Origin: Anniella stebbinsi
Taxonomy: Eukaryota > Chordata > Lepidosauria > Squamata > Anniellidae
Assembly: GCA_029215795.1 (NCBI GenBank)
Contig: JARDYH010000004.1
Span: 212,576,517 to 212,640,516, forward strand
DNA: 64,000 bases
Direction of reading: 5' to 3'
A program made the translations under genes and the position numbers. Below the pieces are notes generated by a model, which saw nothing but the letters and a program-made list of their open reading frames with translations, was not told the origin of the DNA and did not search any database. Shown here in pieces: positions 52,991 to 64,000 of this stretch (its first letter is position 1; the number at the start of each line of letters is the position of its first letter).

Positions 52991-55900
52991 GAATTTTAAA
53001 GAGCTTGCTTAGTGGGATTAGGAGGATGGCTTTTTCATAGTTTCCTTTCATTCAAGAAATGAGATACTTGCCATCAAATCTGTTTCAGAAGGCAAATTAT
53101 GACTAGGGAAAGACAAACACCCCAAAAATCTGCCTCATCCCTCAAGCATTATACGTGAGTGTTCCAAAACCCTTTGGTTGGAGTCTCCAAGCATTTTATT
53201 GTAAGAGTTGAAGAGCACAGTAGCTGGCCATCCTTCCCTGCTTATCTCCTTCTTCCTTCTCCAAGGGCAAAAAAGCTTCATTTGGAGAAGGGAAAAACAG
53301 GCAGCAAAGGGCTCCCAACTGAGAATTTTTCTACTTGAGCAATTTATTGCATGCTCATTATAACAAAGTAGATATCTTGTGAGTGAGCAGTACTGACTCC
53401 ATTTTCAACCAGCCAAAATGCCAAGGTGTCTTCATTCCCCACAAAGGCATAGGAATGGGGCTAAGAGCCATCACATAAGGCGAGATCAGGCAATTCAGTT
53501 CCTAATAGACCTCCTAAAATGAATTCCCCAGAAGCAAAGGTGGGAGTAAAATCAAGCTGAATATGAATGCTGGATGGCAACAATGATATCTGGTGTCTTT
53601 TCCTTCTGGGGATGATGGAGAACTGCATCCTCCATCATCCCTGGTGGGAAATGACGTTCAGAACATCATTTCTTACCAGAAGAAAGGTCCTGGGACATCT
53701 CTCAACTTTGTTGAAGACTTCCATCACCTGCTACCCCATCCCTGTTTCCCAAGTTGCAGGTGGTGGAGAGAATAGGATGCAAGCAGAATTGAGGAAAGGG
53801 CTCTGTCCAACTGATTTTGCAATTCAAGCAGCAATACTCAATTATGCCAAGATCCCTACCCAAGATCCAAGACTCACATACACTTTTGTGATCTGTCATA
53901 ACTTTTACTCCGGGCCGTACAATATCATGCTATTACTGTGTGCAGCAACTCACCTAAGGGATTGGATTTCCAGGGAAACTGGCTTGTTCTTGTTGTTGTT
54001 TCAAGAACAGCACAGTGGGATAGATATAGCTTACTGCAGGCTTTACCTTGACCATCCTGATTAAGTACATTGATTTCAATAGTTTGCATCCAAAGAAACA
54101 AAGACAGAGTTATCTTGTTCCTTCTGGTGGTTGTCCTGAGATGGGGAAGCCTGGGTGGGGGCAACATGGGGTGAAGCTGCCCTTGGATCTACTGGAGCCA
54201 AAGTCCCTCTGTTCCTCCAAGAGGGCCCCCAAACAAGCCAGTTTTTCAAAATAGCAGAAGTCTCACCATTTCCCCTGCCGACTCCAGTCTGCAAATCCTA
54301 CTGTGCTCAGTGGCGTTTATGCCCAGGAGCATGTGTATAGGTTTGGAAGAATGAGAAGATGACCTTTCCTGATTTGCAGATCCATCATTGCATGGATATC
54401 TGCTAATCTCAACAAGCTTGCCATGGAACTACATTTGAATGAGACAGCCTGTGTTCTTTTACAATTAACTAACAAATAGAGGGCTGTGGCATTTATAAAA
54501 GGAATTACTAATAGGGGGAACACTGCTGGTAGTTATATTTCTCTGAAGATCTACCACTTCATTAATTAGTCTTCCCCCTGTGCTACATAATTGCTAGTCC
54601 ATAATTCCTTAGAGAAGAGTTATTGCTTCTTTATTTCTCATGATTTACATGTAAATAATCAAGATTAACCACAATTCAGCATGATATTCTGACAAGAGCA
54701 GGGGTCGAAATTAACAAGGCTTTTCTTATAAGTGAATAATACTTTAATTTTTAAAGGCCTTTAATTGTTTTGGAGATTTGCATTTGCACTGAAGAACTTT
54801 TCCTTGATTCATTCTGTCAAGGGCAGGGCGGACCCATAGCCATTTTTTTTACAGTGGAGATCACATGGTGAAGACATACCAAGTTAGCGCCTTGGATAGG
54901 CAGTTGGACTTGTGAATGTTCCAGTAGGTGTTGTGTGTCTGACATGGAACTTGCCGACTCACTAATCTATCAAAAGTTTTTGAGGGCCTGATAAAGAGCA
55001 GGACTACATTATTCCTGGTATCCCTGTCCATTGGTGACCTATGTGTCCCGGGGTCCCCATGGCAGGAAGCTACAATATGCCATTTTTACTCCTGAAGTGG
55101 AACTCCCAACTTAGTGTGGTTCTAGGGAATTGTAGGGAATTTAAAATAGCAGCTCCCTGGCACAAGCTTTAAAGATGGCAGCTACCTGGCATTCTAGTCC
55201 ATGAAAGCTTATGCCATAATAAATATGCTAGTCTTTAAGGTCCCCCAAGACTCTGTTATTTTTGCTGCAACAGACTAATCCAGCTATTATTCTGGAAATT
55301 GTTCCTTCAAGACATGTGTAGAGAGAAAATGGCCAAATACAGTTTGCCAATACAGTTTGCCAATCCAACGGTTTTGATATTACTTTTGTATCAGTTTTCC
55401 TTGATGTCTTAGAGACACAAGTAAGGAAAATTAACATTGGCACTGGGCTTTTCTACTGTGTTTTAAGAATATGCTCCAGGAAAGTTTGGGTACTGGTGTG
55501 GAAGCAGAGTGCACCTGGCATATCATGGGGTGCCACTGCAGAGGTTCTAGGAGGTTGGGGTCAGGGGCACGGAAGGGAGATGGATGAATTGTCCTCAGCT
55601 CAATTCCGAACAGGCTTGTACTTTCTGAGTTGTTTCAGATAATTCTCAGGAAAAAGGTTTTTCTGAGAATTCTCTCAAATTTCAAACATTTGGCCTATTC
55701 CAGATGTTTCTCCACCAACTGTCTACTATTCCCCAACTTCTCTGGAACTAGACTCCCCCTTCCTCCTTGTAACTAGGAATGCACAGATTTTGTAAAAATC
55801 TGGTTTGTCTGCATTTCACGGATTATCTGGTGCTTTTTCTTCCATCATCTGCTCATTGATGGAATCACATTTTTTCCCCGATTCCCCAAATTCCTGCAAA

Positions 55901-56632
55901 TTCACACTTGGGGAAATGTGCAAATCCACCACCATCACCACCAAAAGCAGCTCTGCTGTGGAAATCTGAATTCCTTTGATTCAGTTGCATATTCCTCCAT
56001 CATCCCTACCTGCAACTCCCCAATCTCCTGTCCTTTCCTCCAAACAAACCTTCCAGCAACAGGAGAAGTGGTGGCAAAGAGAAGTCCATTCCCTTTTGGC
56101 CTTCATTACTATCAATAACTTTCCTGTGCAAAGGTCTCTGGGAGTTATAATTCACCAGGGGCTGTGGGTCCTAAACTACAATTCCCAGGTATGTTTGCAC
56201 TGTAAACATCCTGTTGGGAAGACCTTGAGGTCCAATGAAGGTTTGAGGAGCAGACTTCCCCCTTCTCAGCAGCAAGAATATATATTTTGGGGAAAGGCAA
56301 CTTGGAACAGCCCACCCTTATTTATGAGCCTGTATGGAAGACAATGAAGTTTTGCCTCAGATCATTAAAACAATTTCATGAGGTTCCACCTTTTTGCAAG
56401 AGGATCATCTGCCACTCAGCAGATAACTTGAGTCATTTCTTCTGCCCTTGGAAATGCCATCGTAAATGGTATATTGGCATACCTCTTTTGATCAGTATTT
56501 ATAACAGGAATTTAATATGAAGGGAAAGATGTCTTGAGCAATCCTCAGTGCCAGGGATTGGGCAGATCTGGATCAGAACCACTGCCACATCCAAAGTCTT
56601 GTCAGCTCACTGCAGCTGGGAGTAGGGATGTA
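52991..56632. other. Unassigned, mostly unique-looking DNA
   Basis: Contains a 165-codon plus frame at 53567-54064 without a recognisable domain, and small frames elsewhere. The part at 54530-54790 is AT-rich and repeat-free. No supported gene. Confidence 0.3.
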
Positions 56633-57033
56633 TGAGAATTTTATTTCGCTTTGCAAATCACTCAAAAATGCCGTTTGCAATCCTGAATGCAAACAGGAGC
56701 ACATTTTCTCCGAAAAGGTTTGCATATTCCTAAACTTTGCAAAATGTGTACTTGAAAAATTAAAAACTTTCTCAAAATGCACAATTTTCTCAAAATGCAA
56801 AAATTTGGAGAGAAAAAACACTACTTTCTCAAAATGTATAACCTTAAATCACCCACATTTGGGGGAAATTTGGGGATTTTTTGCATGGCTTTCATGTTTG
56901 ATAGCCGTTGGTTTTCTGCAATTTTCTCAGTCATGCAAAACAAAAGACAAGTGCAAATTGAGGGGAGACAAGCAACAAGCTGATGTTCGGAAAACCTTAG
57001 TGAGCTTGAATATCACTCATTCGCCAATCCCTA
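56633..57033. mobile_element. Old hAT-like non-autonomous element
   Basis: Starts TAGGGATGTATGAGAATTTT and ends CATTCGCCAATCCCTA, whose reverse complement is TAGGGATTGGCGAATG. The flanks GCTGGGAG and TGGGGGAG match at 5 of 8. The interior repeats CTCAAAATGCA-type words, which gives the 166-codon frame. Confidence 0.55.
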
Positions 57034-57429
57034 TGGGGGAGGCAAGGGAACACCTTTGCTGCAGTCTTTTTACTGGATGTTGTTTTTCCTTTACACTCTC
57101 CCTCCCTTTGAAATCAATGGCAGAGTAATTAAGCCTGAGGCTGGCATTGATCTGGAGGGTGAAGTACCCTGACTGTACTGGGGCCCTCCAGGGCAAATGT
57201 GCTGGTGGAGGGGCTTTTTCACCCAATCTTACAAGATGCCCGCTCCCCCCACAACAGGGCTATCTGATATCAACTGTCCTGTGGAAAAGAAGAAAGAGCA
57301 AGGGAAATAAGAGCAGGCAGAAGGAACATCAGGACCTGCTCTAGTTGGAATCTCCTCCCAGAAGATGAGAGGTGAAGCACAGTCATTCCATCAGTCCTGA
57401 TGGAAATCTATTTTTTTCCTTTCCCCTCT

Positions 57430-57570
57430 CCATCCCCTTTTCATTGTGTAGTGCGTCTTTTTAGATTGTAAGCCTGCAAGCAGGGAGTATATTATTTTAC
57501 TGTCAGATTGTATGCCGTTCTGGGAGCCTTTTTTGGCTGAGTAGCACCATAAAAATAAATAACCTTTTCC
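57430..57570 (+). mobile_element. LINE or SINE 3' tail
   Basis: TTAGATTGTAAGCCTGCAAG, then GCCGTTCTGGGAGCC and ATAAAAATAAATAA. This is the usual end of a dispersed squamate repeat with an L2-like tail. The 5' part was not identified. Confidence 0.45.
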
Positions 57571-57587
57571 AGTCGGATGCCCCAGGG

Positions 57588-59345
57588 ATGAAAAAAAAAC
57601 ATTGTGTTCCCCATGTTTTTTTTAAAGGCACCAAAACATACCCCAGTAATTATAGACATCTTAGTTCATTAGATACTGGTTCTAAACTTCATTCTAGATC
57701 CTTATTACATAGATTATTAGACTGGGTGGAGACCAATCATCCAATCCATTCTGAACAAGCTGGCTTTAGTAAGGGATTCAGTACAATGGATCCTTGAAAT
57801 GTGTTTGCCATTTTTGTTGATTTTAAATCAGCGATCGATTTGGCAAACAGGACTAGACTATGGAATAAATGGCAGGCCACAAATATTAATAGGAGACTTC
57901 TTATTTTGATGCAAGAGCTTTATAACCATACAAGTATGCAGGTGTGCGCTGACTCTCAGGGCACTTTGACAGAAAAGGTCACAACTCTCAGAAGGATGTT
58001 GGTTTTTGAATTCAGTTTCTATATTAGTAATATCATGGAGAAACTGTCTTTTCTCTCCTTTTCCCCCTTATTCATAGGACTACGTAAAATCTCTGTCCTC
58101 TTAAATATTGTTGTGTTGTCCTTTACACAAATAGCTACGCATGGATTATTGAAAAAGCTGGGACTTTACTATAGAACGGCATCTGTCAAAAATTAATTAT
58201 GATCAAACTAAAATGATGGTGTTTACTAAAAGGCCCTAAATAAATGGTTTCTGGATAACCATTATATTACACAGTGCTCATCATACAAGTATTTGGTATA
58301 TATTTCTCAGAGGATCTGTCCTGGAAAACACACAGACTATTATTTTGGCTCCTTCTAGACTGCCAAAGCTCGTTAGATCTTCTTGAAAACTAGGAGAGGC
58401 CAGTGAGCAGAAGATCTTAGCACAAATTGTATATGTTGCAGAAATTTGGAGACTGGGTAAATCAGAATGAATTTCTCAAAGGCATTGTAATCCTTCTTCT
58501 TATCGCTCCAACTGGTTTTCTTTGTGCTGAAGTGGGTCAACCTTCAATGTCTGTCAAAGTAAACAAGGCCATTTTCTTTTATCTGAAAAGACTGATCAAC
58601 AGGCCTGATAATCAACTGACTAAACTTTGCAATTTAGAACAGAAAGAAAGGGGTGGATGGAATTCCTCTTTTGAAAAAAATGGGCCCATTTCTCTCTCTC
58701 ATTGGCTTCCTTCCATCTAAGTGAATCTAAGGTTAAAATTAGAGATGGGTTATACTCACAGGACTCCAATAAAGATGTGAAAACCATTCAACAATCAGAA
58801 TTTAGCAGGGGGTACAAGGGTGAGTGATCTTTTTCTAATTATCTTAATTCATTGACTTACTTGGAGCTAAGGAAGGCATTTATGGAATTTCACTTCTAGA
58901 CTATGCCTTCTGCATATCTGGATGGGAAGTATATAAATACTCCCATATTTCAATGCCTTTGTATATATGGAGCTCCACAGATAGAGGATATGATCCCCCC
59001 TCTCTCTCCTGTATATAGATGGAATATAAATTGATCTATGCCAGTCCCAGGAAAAGATGTCTTGCACATTTGCCGGGAAGAATGTCAGATAAAAGTCTGG
59101 TTCAGCAGATGTGAAAACTACTTGTAGATACGGCTCCTTATATAAATAATCAAGTGCCCTTATTCACAGTTCCTGAAACAAAGATTAGAGCAAAGGTCCT
59201 AAAAATGTTCCCATAGATTGTGCACATGATGAACTGATTTGATCAGTGTTTTTTTTTTTCTATGACCTTTCTATGACTTTTCATGTTGATCTGGCAAAAA
59301 TGTAAGAACCTTACGAATCCCTTGGTTATATGCAATAAAACCAAC
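57588..59345 (+). pseudogene. Decayed non-LTR retrotransposon reverse transcriptase
   Basis: The plus strand encodes KGTKTYPSNYRHLSSLDTGS and then HSEQAGFSKGFST (57588-57797), an RT domain start. After a stop and frame shift come FVDFKSAIDLANRTRLWNKW and MQELYNHTSMQVCADSQG (57801-57980). Further along, LELRKAFMEFHF and MPSAYLDGKY (about 58860-58935) fit the C-terminal region of such proteins. The YxDD region is not intact, and many stops and shifts occur. The composition and RT style suggest a LINE of a clade other than CR1 or L2. The clade needs a search. Confidence 0.65.
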
Positions 59346-59775
59346 AGGGAGAGCAATATTATGCCCCCTAGAAATAGTCTGGGGGACCATAGGATATTTA
59401 GATTCCTGGATCCAAGGTCGGAGACAACAATTCAACCTTGGACCTAGGAGATCAAGCTCCCTGATCCGTCCCCCTTGCAGCCAGCATGGAGAGAACCATG
59501 CCAGCTGCCTCGCCGAGGTGGAGCACAGGAAGAGTGCAGAAAGGGAGTGTTCCCTTGCACAGTGAGGAGACTGGGGAAGCAGAGATATGAGCTATCCCCA
59601 GCCTTTCCCAGCCTTCTCCAGATTCCTCCCCTCCCCAACAACTCAGCTAGATGGGCAAAAACACCCGTCTAGTTGAAAGACTGCCTCCGTTGCTTCTCCC
59701 ACTCTGCATTGGATGGTCATAAGTCCCCCAATTCTGAGGCTTACAGCCAACCCCATAGGATTGCACCCTGACTGA
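59345..59775. repeat. Unidentified dispersed repeat, copy 2
   Basis: Aligns with 27722-28300, including the end GATTGCACCCTGACTG, here uninterrupted. No protein family was recognised in either copy. Confidence 0.5.
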
Positions 59776-61000
59776 CTAAATAAAATAATAAAATAACCCT
59801 CCTCAGACATCCCTCAGTAGTGGCTAAGTGTGCTCTATAAAACAGCTAACTTTAAATCTGATTAAATTTGATGACTTCCCTTGATGTGCAGGATGCAAAT
59901 TTAAAATCCCGCAGTTGATAAAAGAAATGAGTGCTCCAAATTTATTTGCAAATTGTAAAATTATTCAGCTCCATGACAGCTGTGTAAGGCAGCTTGTTGG
60001 TGTGAATATAGTGTTTAATGTCTTTTAACAATTTAATTTTCAATGTGGTATTAAAGCCCAAACATTTTTAGAGAAATACGTTTGGTCTAATGTTTGTATT
60101 TTTTTTTAAAAAAAAATAATTAAAAAAATGTATAAAACCACTTGCTCTAGCAAAACCTCAAATTCAGGAGCAAGTAATATGAAATGTTATGACAACAGCA
60201 TATATCAATGAGGATTTAATGAGGACAAATCTTAGCTATAAATAGATCATTCAGAATTCGCTTGTTGGTTTGTGCCTAACCAAAGTTATAAAGACATTAA
60301 ATTATTTGTTATCATGTTTGTGCTAGGATGACAAATAGACTTTGGAGATAACAAGTAAAGGTTAATATTTCCAATCAAAAGAAATAATTATTTGAGTAAA
60401 TTGATATTCTATGTGGCTTGGAAATATTTTTTTATTAGAAATCATGTCAACTAATGCATCTGTTAGGCTTTAAACCATGTTAGCTTATTCACTGGGCAAT
60501 CAAGATCATATGTACCCTCCATTGGTTTTGAAATCTGCTTCATTTCCATAGCCTTGGGGGCTAAATCTGGCCAGTCTGAGTCCTAATTTAACCCTCTTGG
60601 GTCAGGCAACCTCTTTTCCTCAGCACACTATTTGGTTGTTTTCCAGCTTTTCTGCTGCTCCCCATCCCCATTCTAAAAGGATGAAATGCTTCTCCCAAGG
60701 CTCAGTTACTGCAAGTAACTTTGACTCTGGAATGTAGTTCCTGAGGGCTTCTCTTAGATGGAATCCCACCCTTGGGTTGAAAGAGTTTCAATCCCCTTAC
60801 CATAAGCAAATTCCAGGATTACTTAAATCAACAATAACAGAGAAGGAAATCCACAATGTCTTCCTGCTTTCTTTTTCTTTTTCGTTATAATATTAATATG
60901 CATGAAAGAAAGTACAGGTGCTCCTGAATATATGCATTGCCTAATCGTGCTTCCATTAAATATAGTAAATTACAATTATAGTAGCAATGATGTAACTAGG
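59776..61000. other. AT-rich, repeat-free DNA; candidate conserved region
   Basis: 60000-60480 is strongly AT-rich with no visible repeat boundaries or coding frame. It could hold conserved non-coding sequence. Nothing direct supports this beyond the lack of repeats. Confidence 0.25.
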
Positions 61001-61107
61001 ACAGCCTTTCTGCAACATGGTAATGATTTCCCAAATGTTTACGACTATAGTTCCCATCAGCCCTGGCCAGCATGGACAATGGTCTGTGTTGATGGAAGTT
61101 ATAGACC

Positions 61108-61800
61108 AAAACATAAGAAGAGCCATGCTGGATCAGGCCAAGAGTCCATCTTGTCCACACAGTGGCCAACCAATTGCTCATGGAAAACCCACAAGCAGGA
61201 CATGGTGCAACACCACCCTTCCATCCATCTTCTCCAGCAACTGCTGTACATGGGATTACTATGATACTGGAGATTGCATATAGCTATCAGGATAGGGTGA
61301 CCAGATAAAATCCAGGTCAGGGCTCATGTAACTTTAACAGTTGTAGAGAAAAGGGAATTTCAGCCAGTGTCATTTGTATGCAATTAGTTCCTGGTGAAAT
61401 TCTCTCTTCATCACAACAGTTAAAGTTGCAGGGGCCCTGTCTTCTTTTGTATATGGTCACACTAGTATAGTGCCTGCACCTTTAACTGTTGTGATGAAGA
61501 GGGAATTTCACCAGGAACTAATTGCATACAAATGAGACTGGCTGAAATTCCCTTTTCTCTACAACTGTTAAAGTTACATGAGCCCTGACCTGGATTTTAT
61601 CTGGTCACCCTATATCAGGACCAATAGACATTGACCTCCATGAATTTGTCCAAACCCCTTTTAAAGCCATCTAAAATGGGGGCCATCACTACATGAATTC
61701 CATAGTTTACCTATGTTCTTTGTGAAGAAGTATTTCCTTTTATCTGTCCTGAATGTCCCACCAATCCACTTCATGGGATGACCCTGGGGTCTAGTATCTG
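61108..61800 (-). mobile_element. CR1-like LINE 3' region split by a MITE
   Basis: 61108-61284 has the tail (ACATAAGAAGAGCCATGCTGG, GGAGATTGCATATAGC). From 61621 the element continues upstream of the tail (CCCCTTTTAAAGCCATC, CCACCAATCCACTTCATGG). The join falls exactly at the MITE's duplication TATCAGGA. Confidence 0.7.
61293..61612. mobile_element. 320-bp hAT-like MITE with perfect 8-bp duplication
   Basis: The ends are TAGGGTGACCAGATAAAATC and GATTTTATCTGGTCACCCTA shaped, about 20 bp of nearly perfect inverted terminus. TATCAGGA is duplicated exactly at 61285-61292 and 61613-61620. The body is one long palindrome and matches 40560-40879 almost throughout. Confidence 0.88.
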
Positions 61801-62264
61801 GAAAGCACCACGTTGGTGAAAACTGAACTTTCCAAACTAAAACAGCTCACTGTTTCATGTTTGGTTTTGCATAGGGCAGTGGATCTCAATAAAGCATGGC
61901 AGCAATAGCCAGAGCTCTATCATTGGCATACTGCCAAAATTGCTGACAGAACCTGTTTTTAAAAACAGAGAGGTGAGTAAGAGGGAGGAAACTCCAAAAC
62001 CTCCCTATTATGGGTTCTCCCATCTCCCCCAAACAGTTTTCAGGCATCAAATCATGGCCTTCTCTAAACTGGACACAGGAACAGTTGCCCCAACTTGCTA
62101 CCCACTCATGTGGTAGTAAATTGGAAGTGGCTGTTTTTCCTCAGGCTTCTCATTTTTCCTTTCTTCTTCACCACTTTTGATAACTTATAATAACTTCTCA
62201 ACTCTCAGTCCTCCAATGCCTGTTTACCCCTAGCTTTCTGGAGTAGGGGTATATGGATTCACTT
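61801..62264. other. Unassigned non-coding DNA
   Basis: Nothing recognised between the CR1-like element and the hAT-like element. Confidence 0.35.
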
Positions 62265-63905
62265 TAGGGGTATGCACGGGAGGAAAAATCGTATCAGAAT
62301 TGGAATCAGGACTGCAGATTTTGCCCTGGATCGGAAAAAATCGGAGGTCCCTCTGATCGGATCGGATCCGATTCCGATACGAAAACTGGACGTCGGATTT
62401 TCGGATTGGACACCATTTTAGGTGTTTTCGCCATAGGCTTGCATTGGGGGAAAGAAAGCTTTCCCCCAATGCAAGCCTATGCGGAAAACATGAGGGCGAG
62501 TGAGTGGGGACCTAATTCTCCCCTCCCTGTCCCTCCCCCCACTCGCGCTCCTTACCTGCCAGGGCCATCCGCTGCCGTCTGGTGCTGCCCGCTGTTTCCT
62601 TACTACTGAGAAACTGGCTTTGCTGCCTGCCTCTCAGTAGCGTGCTGGGTCATGATGTCACCCAGCACACTACTGAGAGGCAGGCCGCAAAGCCGGTTTC
62701 TCAGTAGTAAAGAAACAGCAGGTGGCAGCGGATGGAAGCAGACGGCCCCGGCAGGTAAGTGGGGACCTCCCCCTCCCCCCCACTCATGCTCCTTACCTGC
62801 CAGGGCTGTCCGCTTCCGTCCACTTAGGGAGACCAGATAAAATCCAGGTCAGGGCTCACGTAACTTTAACAGTTGTAGAGAAAAAGGAATTTCAGCCAAT
62901 GTCATTTGTATGCAATTAGTTCCTGGTGAAATTCCCTCTTCATCGCAACTGTTAAAGTTGCAGGGGCCCTGCCTTATTTTGTATATGGTCACTCTAGTAT
63001 AATGCCTGCAACTTTAACTGTTGTGATGAAGAGGGAATTTCACCAGGAACTAATTGCATACAAATGACACTGGCTGAAATTCCCTTTTCTCTGTTAAACT
63101 GTTAAAGTTACATGAGCCTTGACCTGGATTTTATCTGGTCACCCTACATTCACTGCCGCCTGCTGGTCCCTTCTACTGAGAAACATGCGTCATGGCCTGC
63201 CTCTCAGTAGAGCATCGGGTGAATGCGTCACCCGGCGCTCTACTGAGAGGCAGGCCACAAAGACTGTGTCTCAGTAGAAGGGACCAGTGGGCGGCAGCGG
63301 ATGGAAGCGGATGGCCCCAGCAGGTAAGTGGGCACCTCCCTCTCCTTCCTCCTTCCCCCACTCGCATTTTTTACCTGCCGGCATCCCGTGCTACCGTCTA
63401 GTGCTTCCATACTACTGATAAGCAGGCCTTGCGACCTGTTTATCAGTAATATGAAAGCAGCAGATGGCAGAGCGGGATGCCGGCACGTAACGGGGGACCT
63501 CCACCTCCTTCCCTCCCCCCTCCCCCCACTCACACTTCTTACCTGCTGCCTTCTCGCTGTCGTCTACTGCCGCCCACTGCTTCAGTACTACTGAGAAATA
63601 GGCCTTGCGGCCTGTTCCACAGTAGAACGAAGGCTCGCCGAGTGATGACGTCACCTGGCGTGCCGTCACTCTATTGTGGAACAGGCCGCAAAATAGTATG
63701 AAAGCAGCGGGCAGCAGTGGATGGCAGTTAGGAGGCAGCAGGTAAGGAGCATGAGTGTGGGGAGGGGGGAGGGAGGGAACTGGAGGTCCCACTCACCCGC
63801 TGCCATGTTTTTCCAATGGAGGTACGATCCTCCGATTTTTTCAAATCTGGATCGGGTCCCTTCAGACCCGATCGGACGGTCCAAATGATCGGGATCAGAT
63901 TGATC
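62265..63905. mobile_element. GC-rich hAT-like element with palindromic units, containing a MITE
   Basis: Starts TAGGGGTATGCACGGG. It has inverted-arm sequence (GGCTTGCATTGGGGGAAAG/CTTTCCCCCAATGC), CGGATCGGATCC pentamers and repeated palindromic units built on CTCAGTAG...CTACTGAG around TGATGTCACC or TGATGACGTCACC. The right end near 63905 has lost a clear terminus, and no duplication was found. It resembles 11238-13040 in plan but its units are diverged. Confidence 0.6.
62825..63146. mobile_element. 320-bp-family MITE inserted in the GC-rich element
   Basis: TAGGGAGACCAGATAAAATC at the left and ATTTTATCTGGTCACCCTA at the right. The flanks CGTCCACT and CATTCACT match at 6 of 8. The palindromic body matches 61293-61612. 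Confidence 0.8.
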
Positions 63906-64000
63906 TGTGTCAGTTTCACAGGTGTTCATTCATAAGTCTGTTCCATCCCATTTTCTGCAACATTAAAAGCAAAGAAACCAAGAAAATCCTAATTTAAATA

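Noticed and set aside
53567..54064. 165-codon plus frame
   Set aside because: No domain, signal peptide or repeat origin recognised. The codon pattern looks random, and there is no supporting context.

Overview
The window looks like non-coding, repeat-rich DNA from a squamate reptile, probably a lizard. This is inferred from the repeat mix: CR1-type and L2-type LINE tails, tRNA-derived SINEs and many non-autonomous hAT elements and MITEs. I found no host protein-coding exon, rRNA or tRNA gene. Nearly every open frame is a shadow inside a repeat.

The one element with long intact genes is a tyrosine-recombinase retrotransposon of the Ngaro type (DIRS order) at 31591-38429, plus strand. It has a Gag-like ORF1, a reverse transcriptase/RNase H, a tyrosine recombinase and an SGNH/GDSL-family hydrolase. 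These are bracketed by split direct repeats in the order A1 - genes - B1 A2 - linker - B2. A1 and A2 (187 bp) read identical, and B1 and B2 (395 bp) differ at one base, so the insertion looks young. A TATA box in A and an AATAAA in B place the RNA ends inside the repeats. The fused B1-A2 junction carries exactly the terminal sequence such an RNA would lack. Reverse transcriptase would copy the RNA, the recombinase would insert a circular DNA product, and the hydrolase has no settled role.

A second, diverged relative lies at 20730-21598 on the minus strand. It consists only of A - linker - B, with the spacing of its CCAAT, TATA and AATAAA signals preserved. It reads as the YR-retroelement equivalent of a solo LTR.

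Other layout: 1-10.9 kb holds a palindromic MITE, a SINE nested in a SINE, a solo LTR, a 5'-inverted L2 and nested CR1 pieces. At 11.2-13.0 kb a GC-rich hAT-like element with 242-bp palindromic tandem units is inserted in a SINE. At 14-30 kb there are hairpins, MITEs, CR1/L2 fragments and AT-rich unique DNA. At 38-46 kb there are MITEs with clean 8-bp duplications and a CR1 nested in another CR1-like LINE. At 46.5-50.0 kb a second solo LTR is split by a 2.8-kb foldback hAT-like element. At 50-61 kb the DNA is mostly unique or anciently repetitive, with a decayed LINE at 57.6-59.3 kb. At 61-64 kb a CR1-like tail and another GC-rich hAT-like element each contain a 320-bp MITE.
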